From DATJGR01 sp963735085 (GTDB lineage Bacteria > Pseudomonadota > Gammaproteobacteria > Pseudomonadales > Azotimanducaceae): a stretch of 64,000 nt of DNA. Below the pieces are notes generated by a model, which did not search any database, was not told the origin of the DNA, and worked only from the letters and a program-made list of their open reading frames with translations. The stretch spans positions 248,001 to 312,000 of the forward strand of contig CAVTJP010000002.1 of NCBI GenBank assembly GCA_963735085.1, read 5' to 3'. Positions 27,299-36,155 of the stretch are shown here, one piece after another (position 1 is the stretch's first letter; every line of letters starts with the position of its first letter). The translations under genes were made by a program, and so were the position numbers.

Positions 27299-27327
27299 TT
27301 GAAGCATGTATCCACCCTCTATAAACT
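27299..27327 (+). promoter_or_regulatory. Sigma-70 promoter for acpP
   Basis: TTGAAG (27299-27304), 17-base spacer, TAAACT (27322-27327), about 50 bases upstream of the acpP ATG. A separate promoter fits the high demand for acyl carrier protein; the exact -10 register is uncertain because TATAAA overlaps it. Confidence 0.5.
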
Positions 27328-27377
27328 ACGCGCTGCCCTGCTGCAGCGCATTCGAACATTTGGGAGAAGGCTTAACC

Positions 27378-27611
27378 ATGAGCAGTGTTGAAGAACGCGT
27401 AAAAAAACTGATCTGTGAGCAGTTGGGCGTCAAAGAGGATGAAGTCAAAGACGAAGCGTCTTTCGTTGAAGATCTCGGTGCCGACTCCCTCGACACAGTG
27501 GAGTTGGTGATGGCGCTCGAAGAAGAATTCGAGACGGAAATCCCGGATGAAGAAGCCGAGAAGATCACTACCGTCAAGGACGCCATCAATTATATTCTGG
27601 CGCATCAATAG
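27378..27611 (+). CDS. acpP: Acyl carrier protein
   Basis: 77 acidic residues carrying growing acyl chains. The phosphopantetheine attachment site is Ser37 in DLGADSLDTVELVMALEEEF. It starts MSSVEERVKKLICEQLG. A frame opens upstream at 27306, but ATG 27378, preceded by GGGAGAAGG, is the standard start. A hairpin with T-tract follows before fabF. Confidence 0.98.
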   Translation: MSSVEERVKKLICEQLGVKEDEVKDEASFVEDLGADSLDTVELVMALEEEFETEIPDEEAEKITTVKDAINYILAHQ

Positions 27612-27644
27612 GTCTTCACTTTCGCTTCACTTGTCACGATCAAC

Positions 27645-27674
27645 AAAGCCGCATCTACTACGTAGTGCGGCTTT
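27645..27674 (+). terminator. Hairpin after acpP, likely terminator or attenuator
   Basis: AAAGCCGCA (27645-27653), 12-base loop, TGCGGCTTT (27666-27674), a 9 bp perfect stem ending in TTT. It lies 33 bases after acpP and 60 before fabF, so it may set the ratio of acpP to fabF transcripts. Confidence 0.65.
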
Positions 27675-27733
27675 ATCTATGCACGTTCCGCAATTACCAA
27701 AACCTGTCGATGTAGAGTTGGGGGTTTCGCTGA

Positions 27734-28972
27734 ATGAGTAAACGACGCGTCGTCGTGACCGGCGTCGGCATGTTGACTCCTATCGGCAACACCGTGGCGG
27801 AGTCCTGGGCAAACGCGCTGAACGGTGAGAGCGGTGCGAGCCCTATTCAGAGCTTCGATACGAAAGACTACGCGGTGAAGTTCAGTTCCTCCGTGAAAGG
27901 TTTCGATGCGGCGCTGTATATGGATAAAAAGGAGGCGCGTCGAGTCGATCCGTTTATTCGTTACGGTATGGCTGCGGCGGTGCAGGCAATAGCCGATGCC
28001 GGCATCGCGGCGCATCCCCCTGACGGCGATCGATACGGTGTTGCCATTGGCTCCGGCATTGGTGGCATTCTGACAATCGAAGATACTCACTCGGTGCTGC
28101 TTTCGAGCGGGCCGCGGCGTGTGTCGCCGTTCTTTGTCCCGGCGAGCGTGATCAACATGATCTCCGGCAATGTTTCTATTCGTTATGGTTTTCGTGGCCC
28201 GAACATCGCGATTGTCACCGCGTGCACCACCGGAACTCACAATATCGGGTTCAGCATGCGCATGATCCAATACGGCGAAGCGGATGTGATGGTTGCGGGT
28301 GGTGCGGAGATGGCAACGTCACCGGTGACGCTGGCGGCATTTTCGTCGATGAAAGCGTTGTCGACGCGCAATGACGATCCCGCAGCTGCGAGCCGCCCGT
28401 GGGATCGCGATCGTGACGGTTTCGTGCTCGGCGACGGCGCCGGCGTGTTGATACTCGAAGAATATGAACACGCCAAAGAGCGCGGTGCGAAGATCTACTG
28501 CGAGATCGTTGGCTTTGGCATGAGTGGTGATGCGCACCATATCACCGCACCTCCCGACGACGGTGCAGGTGCGGTGGCGGCGATGCGCAACGCGTTGAAC
28601 GATGCGAAGCTCGCGCCAGACGGCGTGCAATACATCAATGCGCATGGCACTTCGACGCCGCAGGGTGACGTTGCTGAAACGCGCGCGATCAAGACGCTGT
28701 TCGGTGCCGACACAAAGGTGGCGGTGCACTCGACGAAGTCGATGATCGGCCATCTGCTAGGTGCAGCAGGCGCGGTTGAAGCAATATTCTCGGTACTTGC
28801 GATTCGCGATCAGCGTTCGCCGCCGACGATCAATCTGGATAATCCCAGTGAAGGCTGTGACCTGGACTACGTAGCGAACGTCGCGCGCGATATCGCGATC
28901 GATGCCGTGCTATCGAATTCGTTCGGGTTCGGCGGCACCAACGGGACGTTGATCTTCCGCAAACTGCATTGA
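27734..28972 (+). CDS. fabF: Beta-ketoacyl-ACP synthase II FabF
   Basis: Condensing enzyme extending acyl-ACP with malonyl-ACP; 412 residues. The active-site Cys164 is in IVTACTTGTHNIG; catalytic His residues are in NAHGTST (near 304) and SMIGHLLGAAGA (near 340). The C-terminal NSFGFGGTNGTLIF loop is intact. Since fabH is not in this cluster, initiation must be encoded elsewhere or handled by another enzyme. Confidence 0.96.
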   Translation: MSKRRVVVTGVGMLTPIGNTVAESWANALNGESGASPIQSFDTKDYAVKFSSSVKGFDAALYMDKKEARRVDPFIRYGMAAAVQAIADAGIAAHPPDGDRYGVAIGSGIGGILTIEDTHSVLLSSGPRRVSPFFVPASVINMISGNVSIRYGFRGPNIAIVTACTTGTHNIGFSMRMIQYGEADVMVAGGAEMATSPVTLAAFSSMKALSTRNDDPAAASRPWDRDRDGFVLGDGAGVLILEEYEHAKERGAKIYCEIVGFGMSGDAHHITAPPDDGAGAVAAMRNALNDAKLAPDGVQYINAHGTSTPQGDVAETRAIKTLFGADTKVAVHSTKSMIGHLLGAAGAVEAIFSVLAIRDQRSPPTINLDNPSEGCDLDYVANVARDIAIDAVLSNSFGFGGTNGTLIFRKLH

Positions 28973-29061
28973 CTCGGTTGTCCAATCGCGCGCTCGTGGG
29001 TCGTCTGTGGCCCTTAACCCGGTAGAATCGCGTTCGATATTGGCCGTATCGGAGGCACATC

Positions 29062-30099
29062 TTGGCTTCGTTCGTCCGGCGCCGTCCCGCGAAGAGCGCC
29101 GCGAAGGCCGCGGCAATCGGACTGTTGTTGTTGCTGACCGCTGGTGTGGGTTGCATTACGTACCTGCGTCATTGGGCGGAGACACCGTTGGCGCTGCAAC
29201 AACCTGTTGTCGTGGAACTGCACCCCGGCGGCACGTTCGCGGGGTTTGCCGCGGAGTTGAAATCGGCCGGTGTTGTCAACGAAACCTGGATGTTTACCAC
29301 CTACGCCCGTTGGCTGGGCCGCGCGCATCGAATTCAGGCTGGTGAGTATCGGGTCAGCGTAGGAGAAACCCCCGCAGGTCTGCTGGCGGACCTCGCGTCC
29401 GGTGCGGTTGTGACGTACGAAGCACGTATCGTCGAAGGTTCGACAATCATGCACGTCTTCGAACAACTCGCGCAGACCCCGAAACTGATCAACGACGTTG
29501 GGTCGACCTCGGCCGAAACCCTCATGGCGCAACTTCGGCTCGGTGCCGGTAACGCGGAGGGACAATTCTTTCCGGACACGTATAGCTACAAGAAGGGCAC
29601 TCGTATTTCGGACGTTCTGCGGCGCGCGCACGCGCGCATGCAGCACGTGCTGGCGCGTGAATGGTCTAGTCGGGGTGCTGGGTTACCCTACGTGACAGCG
29701 CAAGATGCGTTGATCATGGCGTCAATCATCGAAAAGGAAACCGGCCGTGACGCGGATCGCCGCAAAATCAGCCGGGTCTTCGTGTCGCGTCTGCAGCGCT
29801 CGATGCGGCTGCAGACCGACCCAACGGTGATCTATGGTTTAGGTGATCGATTCGACGGCAACCTGACGCGCGCGGAACTTGATGCGGACAATCCGTACAA
29901 CACCTACAAGCTGCTGGGATTACCGCCTACACCGATTTCGCTGCCGGGTCTGGCGTCGATTCGTGCGGCCCTGCATCCCGACGAAGGGGACTATCTGTAT
30001 TTCGTCTCCCGTGGCGATGGCAGCAGCGAGTTCAGTGCAACCCTGCAGCAACATCTCGCCGCAGTGCGACGCTATCAACTCGATGGGAGAGGGCCTTGA
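29062..30099 (+). CDS. mltG: Endolytic murein transglycosylase MltG
   Basis: Cuts nascent glycan strands at the membrane, acting as a terminator of peptidoglycan polymerisation; 345 residues. It has one N-terminal transmembrane helix (about 14-34) and the YceG domain with catalytic Glu in MASIIEKETGRDADR and the YNTYKLLGLPPTPISLPG motif. The start is TTG 29062 with CGGAGG 7 bases upstream. TAGAAT at 29023-29028 may be its -10 box. The usual pabC between fabF and mltG is missing. Confidence 0.93.
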   Translation: MASFVRRRPAKSAAKAAAIGLLLLLTAGVGCITYLRHWAETPLALQQPVVVELHPGGTFAGFAAELKSAGVVNETWMFTTYARWLGRAHRIQAGEYRVSVGETPAGLLADLASGAVVTYEARIVEGSTIMHVFEQLAQTPKLINDVGSTSAETLMAQLRLGAGNAEGQFFPDTYSYKKGTRISDVLRRAHARMQHVLAREWSSRGAGLPYVTAQDALIMASIIEKETGRDADRRKISRVFVSRLQRSMRLQTDPTVIYGLGDRFDGNLTRAELDADNPYNTYKLLGLPPTPISLPGLASIRAALHPDEGDYLYFVSRGDGSSEFSATLQQHLAAVRRYQLDGRGP

Positions 30100-30722
30100 A
30101 GGCGGGCCGGTTCATTACCTTCGAGGGAACCGAAGGTGTTGGCAAGACAACCAACATGGATTTCGTTGCGTCGGTGTTGAAAGCGCGCGGTATCGCTTTC
30201 GTGCGGACCCGGGAGCCCGGTGGAACGCCGATGGCGGAGCGCGTGCGAGCGATTTTGTTGGACCCGGAGTCGGAGCCGATCGATTCCGAGGCGGAGTTGC
30301 TGCTGATATTCGCAGCACGTGCGCAACATCTGGCCCGGGTTGTGCGTCCCGCGCTCGACGCCGGAACGTGGGTGCTGTGCGATCGTTTCACCGACGCAAC
30401 GTTCGCGTATCAAGGTGGCGGTCGTGGTGTGCCGGCGAATCGAATTGCAGCCCTCGAGCAGCAGGTTCAGCGTGGCCTGCAACCGGATCTGACGATCTAT
30501 CTGGATTTGCCCGTGGCGGCCGGACTCGCGCGCATCGATGCGTCTAAGCGCGATCGGTTCGAACGCGAACAGCAGGCATTCTTCGAACGCGTCCGCCAGG
30601 TTTACATTGAACGCGTGCGCGCCTACCCGCGTTTTCGGATGATCGATGCCGCACGTCCGCTCGAAGACGTGCAGCGCAGTATTGCCGGTGTGTTGGGCAA
30701 CTTCATCGACGGCGCGCAATGA
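30096..30722 (+). CDS. tmk: Thymidylate kinase
   Basis: Phosphorylates dTMP to dTDP; 208 residues. The P-loop is FEGTEGVGKTTN (9-20), the DR(F/Y) motif is LCDRFTDATFAYQGGGRG, and the Arg-containing lid follows (TREPGGTPMAERVR is near 43). The TTG start overlaps the mltG stop (TTGA), and the stop overlaps holB ATG, so the three genes are translationally coupled. Confidence 0.95.
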   Translation: MKAGRFITFEGTEGVGKTTNMDFVASVLKARGIAFVRTREPGGTPMAERVRAILLDPESEPIDSEAELLLIFAARAQHLARVVRPALDAGTWVLCDRFTDATFAYQGGGRGVPANRIAALEQQVQRGLQPDLTIYLDLPVAAGLARIDASKRDRFEREQQAFFERVRQVYIERVRAYPRFRMIDAARPLEDVQRSIAGVLGNFIDGAQ

Positions 30723-31666
30723 ACCCGTTGCCGCCGTGGCTCGATAAGCCGTATGCCGAACTCGTTGCGGACCTCGAACATCAACGCTTGCCGCACGCGC
30801 TGCTGATTCAAGGTCCCGGTGGGTGGGGTGAATCAGTGCTTGCCGCGGCGCTCGCACTGCGGCTGATCGAACAGGACACCAATCGTCCCGACGCCACGCT
30901 CGGTGCAGCAGCGATTGCGCATCCCGACCTGCGTTGGGTCGTGCCGGAAGATGACAGCCGTCAGATCGTGATCGATACCGTTCGCGCTACCGCAGAGTTC
31001 ATTGTTAGAACGCCGCAGATTGCGCCCCGCAAGGTCGCTGTCATTCCGAGTGCAGACGTGATGAATAACCAGTCGGCAAACGCGCTGCTGAAGACGCTGG
31101 AAGAACCTCCGCCAGACAGTTACGTCATCCTGGTCAGCGATTCGGCGCGTGACCTGTTGCCGACCCTCCGCAGCCGGTGCCGACTGGTGCCCGTGCGGCC
31201 ACCGGGCGACCAATCTCCGCACACCTGGATCTCCGAGCAGGTGCCGGGTGCAAGTGCCGCGCGCATTGCGGCGCTGTACTTCGAGTACGGTGGCGCGCCG
31301 TACCGTGTCGTTGCGGCGCTCGAACGCGACGAACAACCGATCTCTGAGCTCTTGCACGCTGTTGCTACAGGCAAAAGCAGTGCGTTGCGCGTCGCCGAAG
31401 CGTGGCGGAAGATCGCGTCCGCTGAATTTTTCGAACGCTGGATGCGCTACGTGACCCAGGCGATTGCTACTCGGCTTTCTCGCAGGGAACATTTTGATAA
31501 TTCAGTCTCGAAAGTACTGAAAGACGTCAATGAGCATCAGCTTTTTCAACTGTGGGAGCAGTTGGCGCGGAATCGGCAGCTATTGCGCGGCACGACAAAT
31601 CCGAATGCACAACTGCTGCTCGAATCGAGCTTGCTGGCGTGGCGGGACCTCACGACATCGGCGTGA
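30719..31666 (+). CDS. holB: DNA polymerase III subunit delta'
   Basis: Clamp-loader subunit, 315 residues. N-terminal AAA+-like domain with NQSANALLKTLEEPP and the SRC motif in PTLRSRCRLVPVRPP that completes neighbouring ATP sites. The P-loop region reads QGPGGWGESVL and is degenerate, as in E. coli delta'. The four zinc-binding cysteines normally found between about 50 and 65 are absent; that segment contains no Cys. Identity also rests on position after tmk and before pilZ. Confidence 0.9.
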   Translation: MNPLPPWLDKPYAELVADLEHQRLPHALLIQGPGGWGESVLAAALALRLIEQDTNRPDATLGAAAIAHPDLRWVVPEDDSRQIVIDTVRATAEFIVRTPQIAPRKVAVIPSADVMNNQSANALLKTLEEPPPDSYVILVSDSARDLLPTLRSRCRLVPVRPPGDQSPHTWISEQVPGASAARIAALYFEYGGAPYRVVAALERDEQPISELLHAVATGKSSALRVAEAWRKIASAEFFERWMRYVTQAIATRLSRREHFDNSVSKVLKDVNEHQLFQLWEQLARNRQLLRGTTNPNAQLLLESSLLAWRDLTTSA

Positions 31667-31687
31667 TCCCGCTCACGTTCGCTGCAA

Positions 31688-31716
31688 TTGACTTGGCCGA
31701 CTGAGAACATGATCAT
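31688..31716 (+). promoter_or_regulatory. Possible sigma-70 promoter for pilZ
   Basis: TTGACT (31688-31693), 17-base spacer, GATCAT (31711-31716), about 57 bases before the pilZ ATG. The -10 match is moderate. Confidence 0.35.
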
Positions 31717-31772
31717 CCGCGCCTTCTGACCTCGGTGTACATTTACCCGGTCTCGGCTGGATTGACGACGCA

Positions 31773-32123
31773 ATGGAAGCTCGACGCGGCACCCGAAACG
31801 GAATTCTCTCGCTGGCAATCAAGGACAAGGCTGTTCTCTATGCCGCGTACATGCCGTTCGTTCGCAACGGCGGCCTGTTCATCCCGACGAAGAAGGAATA
31901 CGAACTCGGCGATGAAGTCTTCATGTTGCTCAACCTGATGGACGAAGCCGAGAAAATCCCGGTCGCCGGCAAAGTGGTCTGGATGACGCCGAAAGGTGCT
32001 CAGGGCAATCGAGCAGCCGGAATCGGAGTCCAGTTCAACGATCAGGATGATGTGGCGCGATCGAAGATCGAGACTTATCTTGCCGGCGCACTGCAATCGG
32101 ACCGCAACACGCACACCATGTAG
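31773..32123 (+). CDS. pilZ: Type IV pilus assembly protein PilZ
   Basis: 116 residues of the original PilZ type: GILSLAIKDKAVLYAAYMPFVRNGGLFIPT, then GDEVFMLLNLMDE and GKVVWMTP. It lacks the RxxxR and DxSxxG motifs, so it is not expected to bind c-di-GMP. Pilus-type PilZ proteins instead bind the pilus ATPase partner and FimX-like proteins. The holB-pilZ order is standard in Pseudomonas and Xanthomonas relatives. The TatD gene that often follows is not present. Confidence 0.9.
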   Translation: MEARRGTRNGILSLAIKDKAVLYAAYMPFVRNGGLFIPTKKEYELGDEVFMLLNLMDEAEKIPVAGKVVWMTPKGAQGNRAAGIGVQFNDQDDVARSKIETYLAGALQSDRNTHTM

Positions 32124-32150
32124 GGTGTCCGCTTTTGCTCACGCCTCTTG

Positions 32151-32615
32151 TCACGAGCGTGGAAACTCTTCCTCGTACAGTCGATAGTGTGTCTCGACCA
32201 TACCCATTTCGACATACGTGGCTTGTGCGCCGCTGTTTTCGCGCTCGACGTACAGGCGTAATCCGCACGATTCAGGATCGGCGCGCGCCGCATTTCGAAC
32301 GTGCTCATGCAAGGCCCGGTACACCCCACGGCGACGATACTCCGGACGCACGTAAACGCTCTGAATCCACCAGAAGCGGCCGTTGCGCCAATCGCTCCAT
32401 TCGAACGTCAGCATCAGCGCGCCCGCGGGGTCGTCGTGGGCATTGTCCGCGATCAGGTAGTAGCCTTCGGCGGGATGCTGCAACAAACTGTCGATGCCGG
32501 CTTTGATGCGATCGAAATCGAGCGGCTTATCTTCGCTCTCCTGCGCCATTGCCTGATTGAAGCGCGCCAATATGTCGATGTCGGACCGATTCGCGCGACG
32601 TACCTGATAGGTCAT
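32151..32615 (-). CDS. GNAT family N-acetyltransferase
   Basis: 154 residues of the GNAT fold. The acetyl-CoA-binding segment is IQSVYVRPEYRRRGVYRALHEHV (about 88-110), where the usual Q/RxxGxG/A reads RRRGVY. The start is MTYQVRRANRSDIDILARFNQAMA. The substrate is unknown. It overlaps the S9 peptidase gene by 4 bases upstream, suggesting one transcript with the two peptidases. Confidence 0.85.
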   Translation of the reverse strand: MTYQVRRANRSDIDILARFNQAMAQESEDKPLDFDRIKAGIDSLLQHPAEGYYLIADNAHDDPAGALMLTFEWSDWRNGRFWWIQSVYVRPEYRRRGVYRALHEHVRNAARADPESCGLRLYVERENSGAQATYVEMGMVETHYRLYEEEFPRS

Positions 32616-34756
32616 GCGAGCAGCTCCCGTTGCAGGAAACGCAAAATCGTTTCATAGCGGTGGATGGCGACGTCGCGTTCCTGCAGCGCGTGTTTTGCGC
32701 CCGGATACAACATCAGTTCGAACGGAAACCGCTGTTCCTGCAACTGCTTCATCAGCGCGGTGGTGTTGCCGAACAACACGTTGTCATCGGCCATGCCATG
32801 CATCAGCAGCAACGCGCCCCGCAGTGACCCGACGTGAGTGGACACGCAACTGTCTCGGTAACCATCTTGATTGACCGCAGGTGTACCGAGATAGCGCTCC
32901 GTATAGTGCGTGTCGTACAAACGCCAGTCGGTAACGGGTGCCGTACTGATACCCGCACGGATGTAACCGCCACCGCGCGCCATCAGCATCAGCGTCATGA
33001 AGCCGCCGTAACTGTGCCCAATAACGCCGATGCGATCGGGATCGATCCATGGCTGGGCCTTCAGAAAATCGATGCCGGCAAGCTGATCGGCCACTTCGAT
33101 ATCACCCAGCCGGCCATAGATCGGGTCTTCGAATGCCTTGGCGCGATTGGTGCCGCCCCGGTTGTCGAGTTCGAATACGGCGATGCCCATGCTGGCGAAC
33201 AGCTGATTCGTCAGCGGTGCCCATTCGTCACGAACGCGTTGCACGCCCGGACCGCCGTAGACGTTCACCAATGCAGGGCAACGTCGTGACGCGCTGGCGT
33301 TAGCCGGCAAGGTGAGCCGATACCAGAGATCCTGTCCGTCGATTGCACTGATGCCGCCGAACGTGGGGGTCGCGTGATTGGCGAGATAGGGTAGGTATGG
33401 GTGCCCCTCGATCAGCGCGTTGGGCATCAGCGGGCGTGCGACCGCCGTTTCGGTGAGAGACCGAAGGACAAGGCATGGCGGCTGCTCGACACTGGAATAG
33501 CGGTCGATGAACCATTGTCCAGTCGGATCGACGATGGCCTCATGCCAGCCAGATGGCTGCGTGAGGCGCTCGATGTGTTCCGGTACGTCGTACTCGATCC
33601 GAAACAGATGCTGTTCGGTGGGCAGATCGGTCCAGCCAAGTACCAGCGCCTGCGAAGCATCCGCGTGCACGACCGCATTGACCCGACCTCGATCACCCAG
33701 CGCGCCCCGGGTCAATGCAATGACATTGCCGTCGGCGCGATACAGATACGCTTGCGACGATCCGCTGCGCTCTGAAGTCCAGACGAAGGCGCCGTCGCCG
33801 ACGAAACGAAAGTTGTCGTGCAGGTTGATCCAGGCGGATTGGCGTTCGGTCAGCAAATTCCTCGGTGCCGCGCCATCGAATGGATGGGCCGTGACGCACA
33901 GCGTCCGCTGATCTCGGCTCTGCGATTGAACGACGACTGCATCGACGCTGACGTTGACCCGCGCGAGATAGTCGTCGGCGTTCGTCCGATAGTCGATCCA
34001 TCGAACCGCGCGGGTCTGTGGGTCGATGACGCCGAGTTCGACCTGCGCGTTGCTGGCGCCGGCGTACGGATAGCGTTGCGGCACGGCAACCAGTTCGGAC
34101 GCAGTGAACTCATAGCGGTGCGTCACATCGACCAGCGAGTTGTCGACGCGCGTGAAAATCAGCCATCGGTCGTCTGGCGACCACCAATGTCCGTCGAACC
34201 GATGCATCTCTTCTTGCGCGATGAATTCCGGCAGGCCGTTTGTCACGCAGTCCGATGCGTCGTGCGTGAACCGCTCTTCGCATTCTCCTTCGAAGTCGTA
34301 GGCGTAAAGATCACCGTCGCGTACATAGCTTGCGTAGCGGCCACGTCCCGACACGGTCAGGTTGGTCTGTCGAAAGCCTTTGGGTGTGACCGCGCGCAAT
34401 GTCTTTGCGCTGCAGTCGAACACGTAGACGGCTCCGCCGATCATGCAGCAAATGCGCAGGCTATCGGGCAGCCATCGGTAGTGCGTGACGCCCCCGCTGA
34501 ACTGCCGGCGTCGCTCTCGGTCGGCCTTCTCGGCTGCGGTCAACTCGCCGTTTGCATGAACCATGCTCGCGTCGATCAAACACACCGTGGTGTCGTTTGC
34601 GATGTCGTAGCTGTACAGATCGAGTCGTTCGCGGTCGGTCGGTGGATTCGCCAGATAGGTCACCCGCGTGCCGTCGGGCGCGAAATGTATCTGCATCGGA
34701 ACGCTGCCGCTCAGCGATGGACTGCTGAACAGTCGCTCGACGGTGAGTCGGGTCAC
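32612..34756 (-). CDS. S9 family prolyl oligopeptidase / dipeptidyl peptidase IV-like
   Basis: 714 residues. The N-terminal half is a DPP IV-type beta-propeller (about 30-450, with EEMHRFDGHWWSPD as in DPP IV, whose Glu residues anchor the substrate amino group). The C-terminal alpha/beta hydrolase has Ser582 in IGHSYGGFMT, Asp657/658 in HGMADDNVLF and His689 in GAKHAL. It likely removes X-Pro dipeptides. No signal peptide is visible, so a cytoplasmic location is suggested. It overlaps the pepQ-like gene by 4 bases, forming a peptide-proline utilisation pair. Confidence 0.9.
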   Translation of the reverse strand: MTRLTVERLFSSPSLSGSVPMQIHFAPDGTRVTYLANPPTDRERLDLYSYDIANDTTVCLIDASMVHANGELTAAEKADRERRRQFSGGVTHYRWLPDSLRICCMIGGAVYVFDCSAKTLRAVTPKGFRQTNLTVSGRGRYASYVRDGDLYAYDFEGECEERFTHDASDCVTNGLPEFIAQEEMHRFDGHWWSPDDRWLIFTRVDNSLVDVTHRYEFTASELVAVPQRYPYAGASNAQVELGVIDPQTRAVRWIDYRTNADDYLARVNVSVDAVVVQSQSRDQRTLCVTAHPFDGAAPRNLLTERQSAWINLHDNFRFVGDGAFVWTSERSGSSQAYLYRADGNVIALTRGALGDRGRVNAVVHADASQALVLGWTDLPTEQHLFRIEYDVPEHIERLTQPSGWHEAIVDPTGQWFIDRYSSVEQPPCLVLRSLTETAVARPLMPNALIEGHPYLPYLANHATPTFGGISAIDGQDLWYRLTLPANASASRRCPALVNVYGGPGVQRVRDEWAPLTNQLFASMGIAVFELDNRGGTNRAKAFEDPIYGRLGDIEVADQLAGIDFLKAQPWIDPDRIGVIGHSYGGFMTLMLMARGGGYIRAGISTAPVTDWRLYDTHYTERYLGTPAVNQDGYRDSCVSTHVGSLRGALLLMHGMADDNVLFGNTTALMKQLQEQRFPFELMLYPGAKHALQERDVAIHRYETILRFLQRELLA

Positions 34757-36078
34757 TGCGCCTCAGCCACCGCGAATGTGTCTCGTGTCAGATTGACGAT
34801 TCCGCTCTGCGTGACATGAATGTTGTCTTCGATGCGGATGCCGCCATAGCCCAGGTAACGTGCCACAACGGACCATTTGACATGCTTGCCGGCCGGTCTC
34901 GTGCGCAGTTCGTCGAGCAGCATCGGAATGAAATACAAGCCCGGCTCGATGGTGAACACCTGGTCCGGCGCCACCTCGCGCGTCAACCGCAGCGCGCCGT
35001 AGCGTTCCGGCGGTGGACGCATACCGCCATCGGGAGACACCATGTGCCCCGCGACATCGTGCGTCTGCAGACCGATGAGGTGACCGAGTCCATGCGGCAT
35101 GAACGCATCGGTGATGCGCAATTCGAATGCGTCGCTACCACTACACGTAACGAGTCCAAACTCGGCTAACAGCTCACCAATGTCGCGGTGTATCGACTCA
35201 TGAAGGGCGAGATAGTTCACGCCCGGTTTGATCGATGCGATCAATCGCTGCTGCGCACGATCGAGTGCCGTGATGAGTGTGGCGAAATCGCTGCCGTCGT
35301 CCGCCGCGTAAGTGCGTGTGATGTCGCTTGCGTAGCCGTGGTGGCGGCCGCCGGCATCGATCAGAAAGCTCGAACGCTGCGCAGGCGGTGTGCGATCGTA
35401 GTGCTGATAGTGCAACACTCCGGCGTGTTCGTTCTGCGCAACGATATTCGCATACGGCAGTTCGGTCTCGTTCTGCTGAGATGCGAGCAGGTAAGCCTGG
35501 TGAATCGCGTACTCGCTGCCACCGCCGCGGTAAGCTTCACGTGCTGCGATATGACCACGCACGCCGATCTGAGTCGCGCGCTGCATGCAGCTGATCTCGA
35601 ATGCGGTTTTGAACGCGCGGTGATAATGCAGGTGGTTGAGCAACTGCTGTGGATTGGTGTCGGTAACCGGCAGGTTCGTTGGCCGCGCGCTCGAATCGCC
35701 GATCAGCGCCGCGCGATTCTCACGTTCGACGGCGCGGCACGCTGCATCGACGAGCGCGTCCAGCGATCCAAACACGTCCACATCGATGGCATCGCCGAGC
35801 GCAGGCGGGGCGGGCGGCTGATGCCAGTAGTCGCGTTGTTGATGGAAGAACAGTCTTGGCTTATGCGCCGGTCGAATCAGCAACAACGCATTTTCGCAGC
35901 CGCTTGCCTCCAGCCACTGACTGAAGTGTGGGTTGGCGCGAAATGGTGGTGCCTGATCGTCGAGGAAATAATTCTGCCGCGCGCCGGCGGCGACCAGCAC
36001 CGCGTCGAATCGAGTCGCTGCCAATGCCGCTTCCCAGCGTTGCTGGAGCGTGGTGATGTGTTGTCGATAGGCGTCCAT
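34753..36078 (-). CDS. pepQ: Xaa-Pro dipeptidase
   Basis: Metal-dependent dipeptidase splitting X-Pro dipeptides; 441 residues, like E. coli PepQ (443). Metal ligands are Asp241 and Asp252 in IDAGGRHHGYASD, His in MPHGLGHLIGLQTHD, Glu in VFTIEPGLYFIP and Glu in GIRIEDNIHV. The frame extends upstream to 36132, but ATG 36078 gives the family start MDAYRQHITTLQQRW. It acts downstream of the adjacent dipeptidyl peptidase. Divergent from the molybdenum hydroxylase operon. Confidence 0.92.
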   Translation of the reverse strand: MDAYRQHITTLQQRWEAALAATRFDAVLVAAGARQNYFLDDQAPPFRANPHFSQWLEASGCENALLLIRPAHKPRLFFHQQRDYWHQPPAPPALGDAIDVDVFGSLDALVDAACRAVERENRAALIGDSSARPTNLPVTDTNPQQLLNHLHYHRAFKTAFEISCMQRATQIGVRGHIAAREAYRGGGSEYAIHQAYLLASQQNETELPYANIVAQNEHAGVLHYQHYDRTPPAQRSSFLIDAGGRHHGYASDITRTYAADDGSDFATLITALDRAQQRLIASIKPGVNYLALHESIHRDIGELLAEFGLVTCSGSDAFELRITDAFMPHGLGHLIGLQTHDVAGHMVSPDGGMRPPPERYGALRLTREVAPDQVFTIEPGLYFIPMLLDELRTRPAGKHVKWSVVARYLGYGGIRIEDNIHVTQSGIVNLTRDTFAVAEAQ

Positions 36079-36109
36079 CGCGACGGGAATTCTAGCGTGT
36101 ACAATCCCA

Positions 36110-36129
36110 AATGTAGTGCACACTACGTT
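36110..36129. promoter_or_regulatory. Palindromic operator candidate upstream of the molybdenum hydroxylase operon
   Basis: AATGTAGTG (36110-36118), CA, CACTACGTT (36121-36129): arms pair at 8 of 9 positions and the inner GTAGTG/CACTAC is perfect. It lies 27 bases before the ATG of the FAD subunit and just after a TACAAT (-10-like) at 36100-36105, a repressor-like position. No regulator gene is adjacent. Confidence 0.5.
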
Positions 36130-36155
36130 CATACATTTTGCTCGATGGAGGATTC

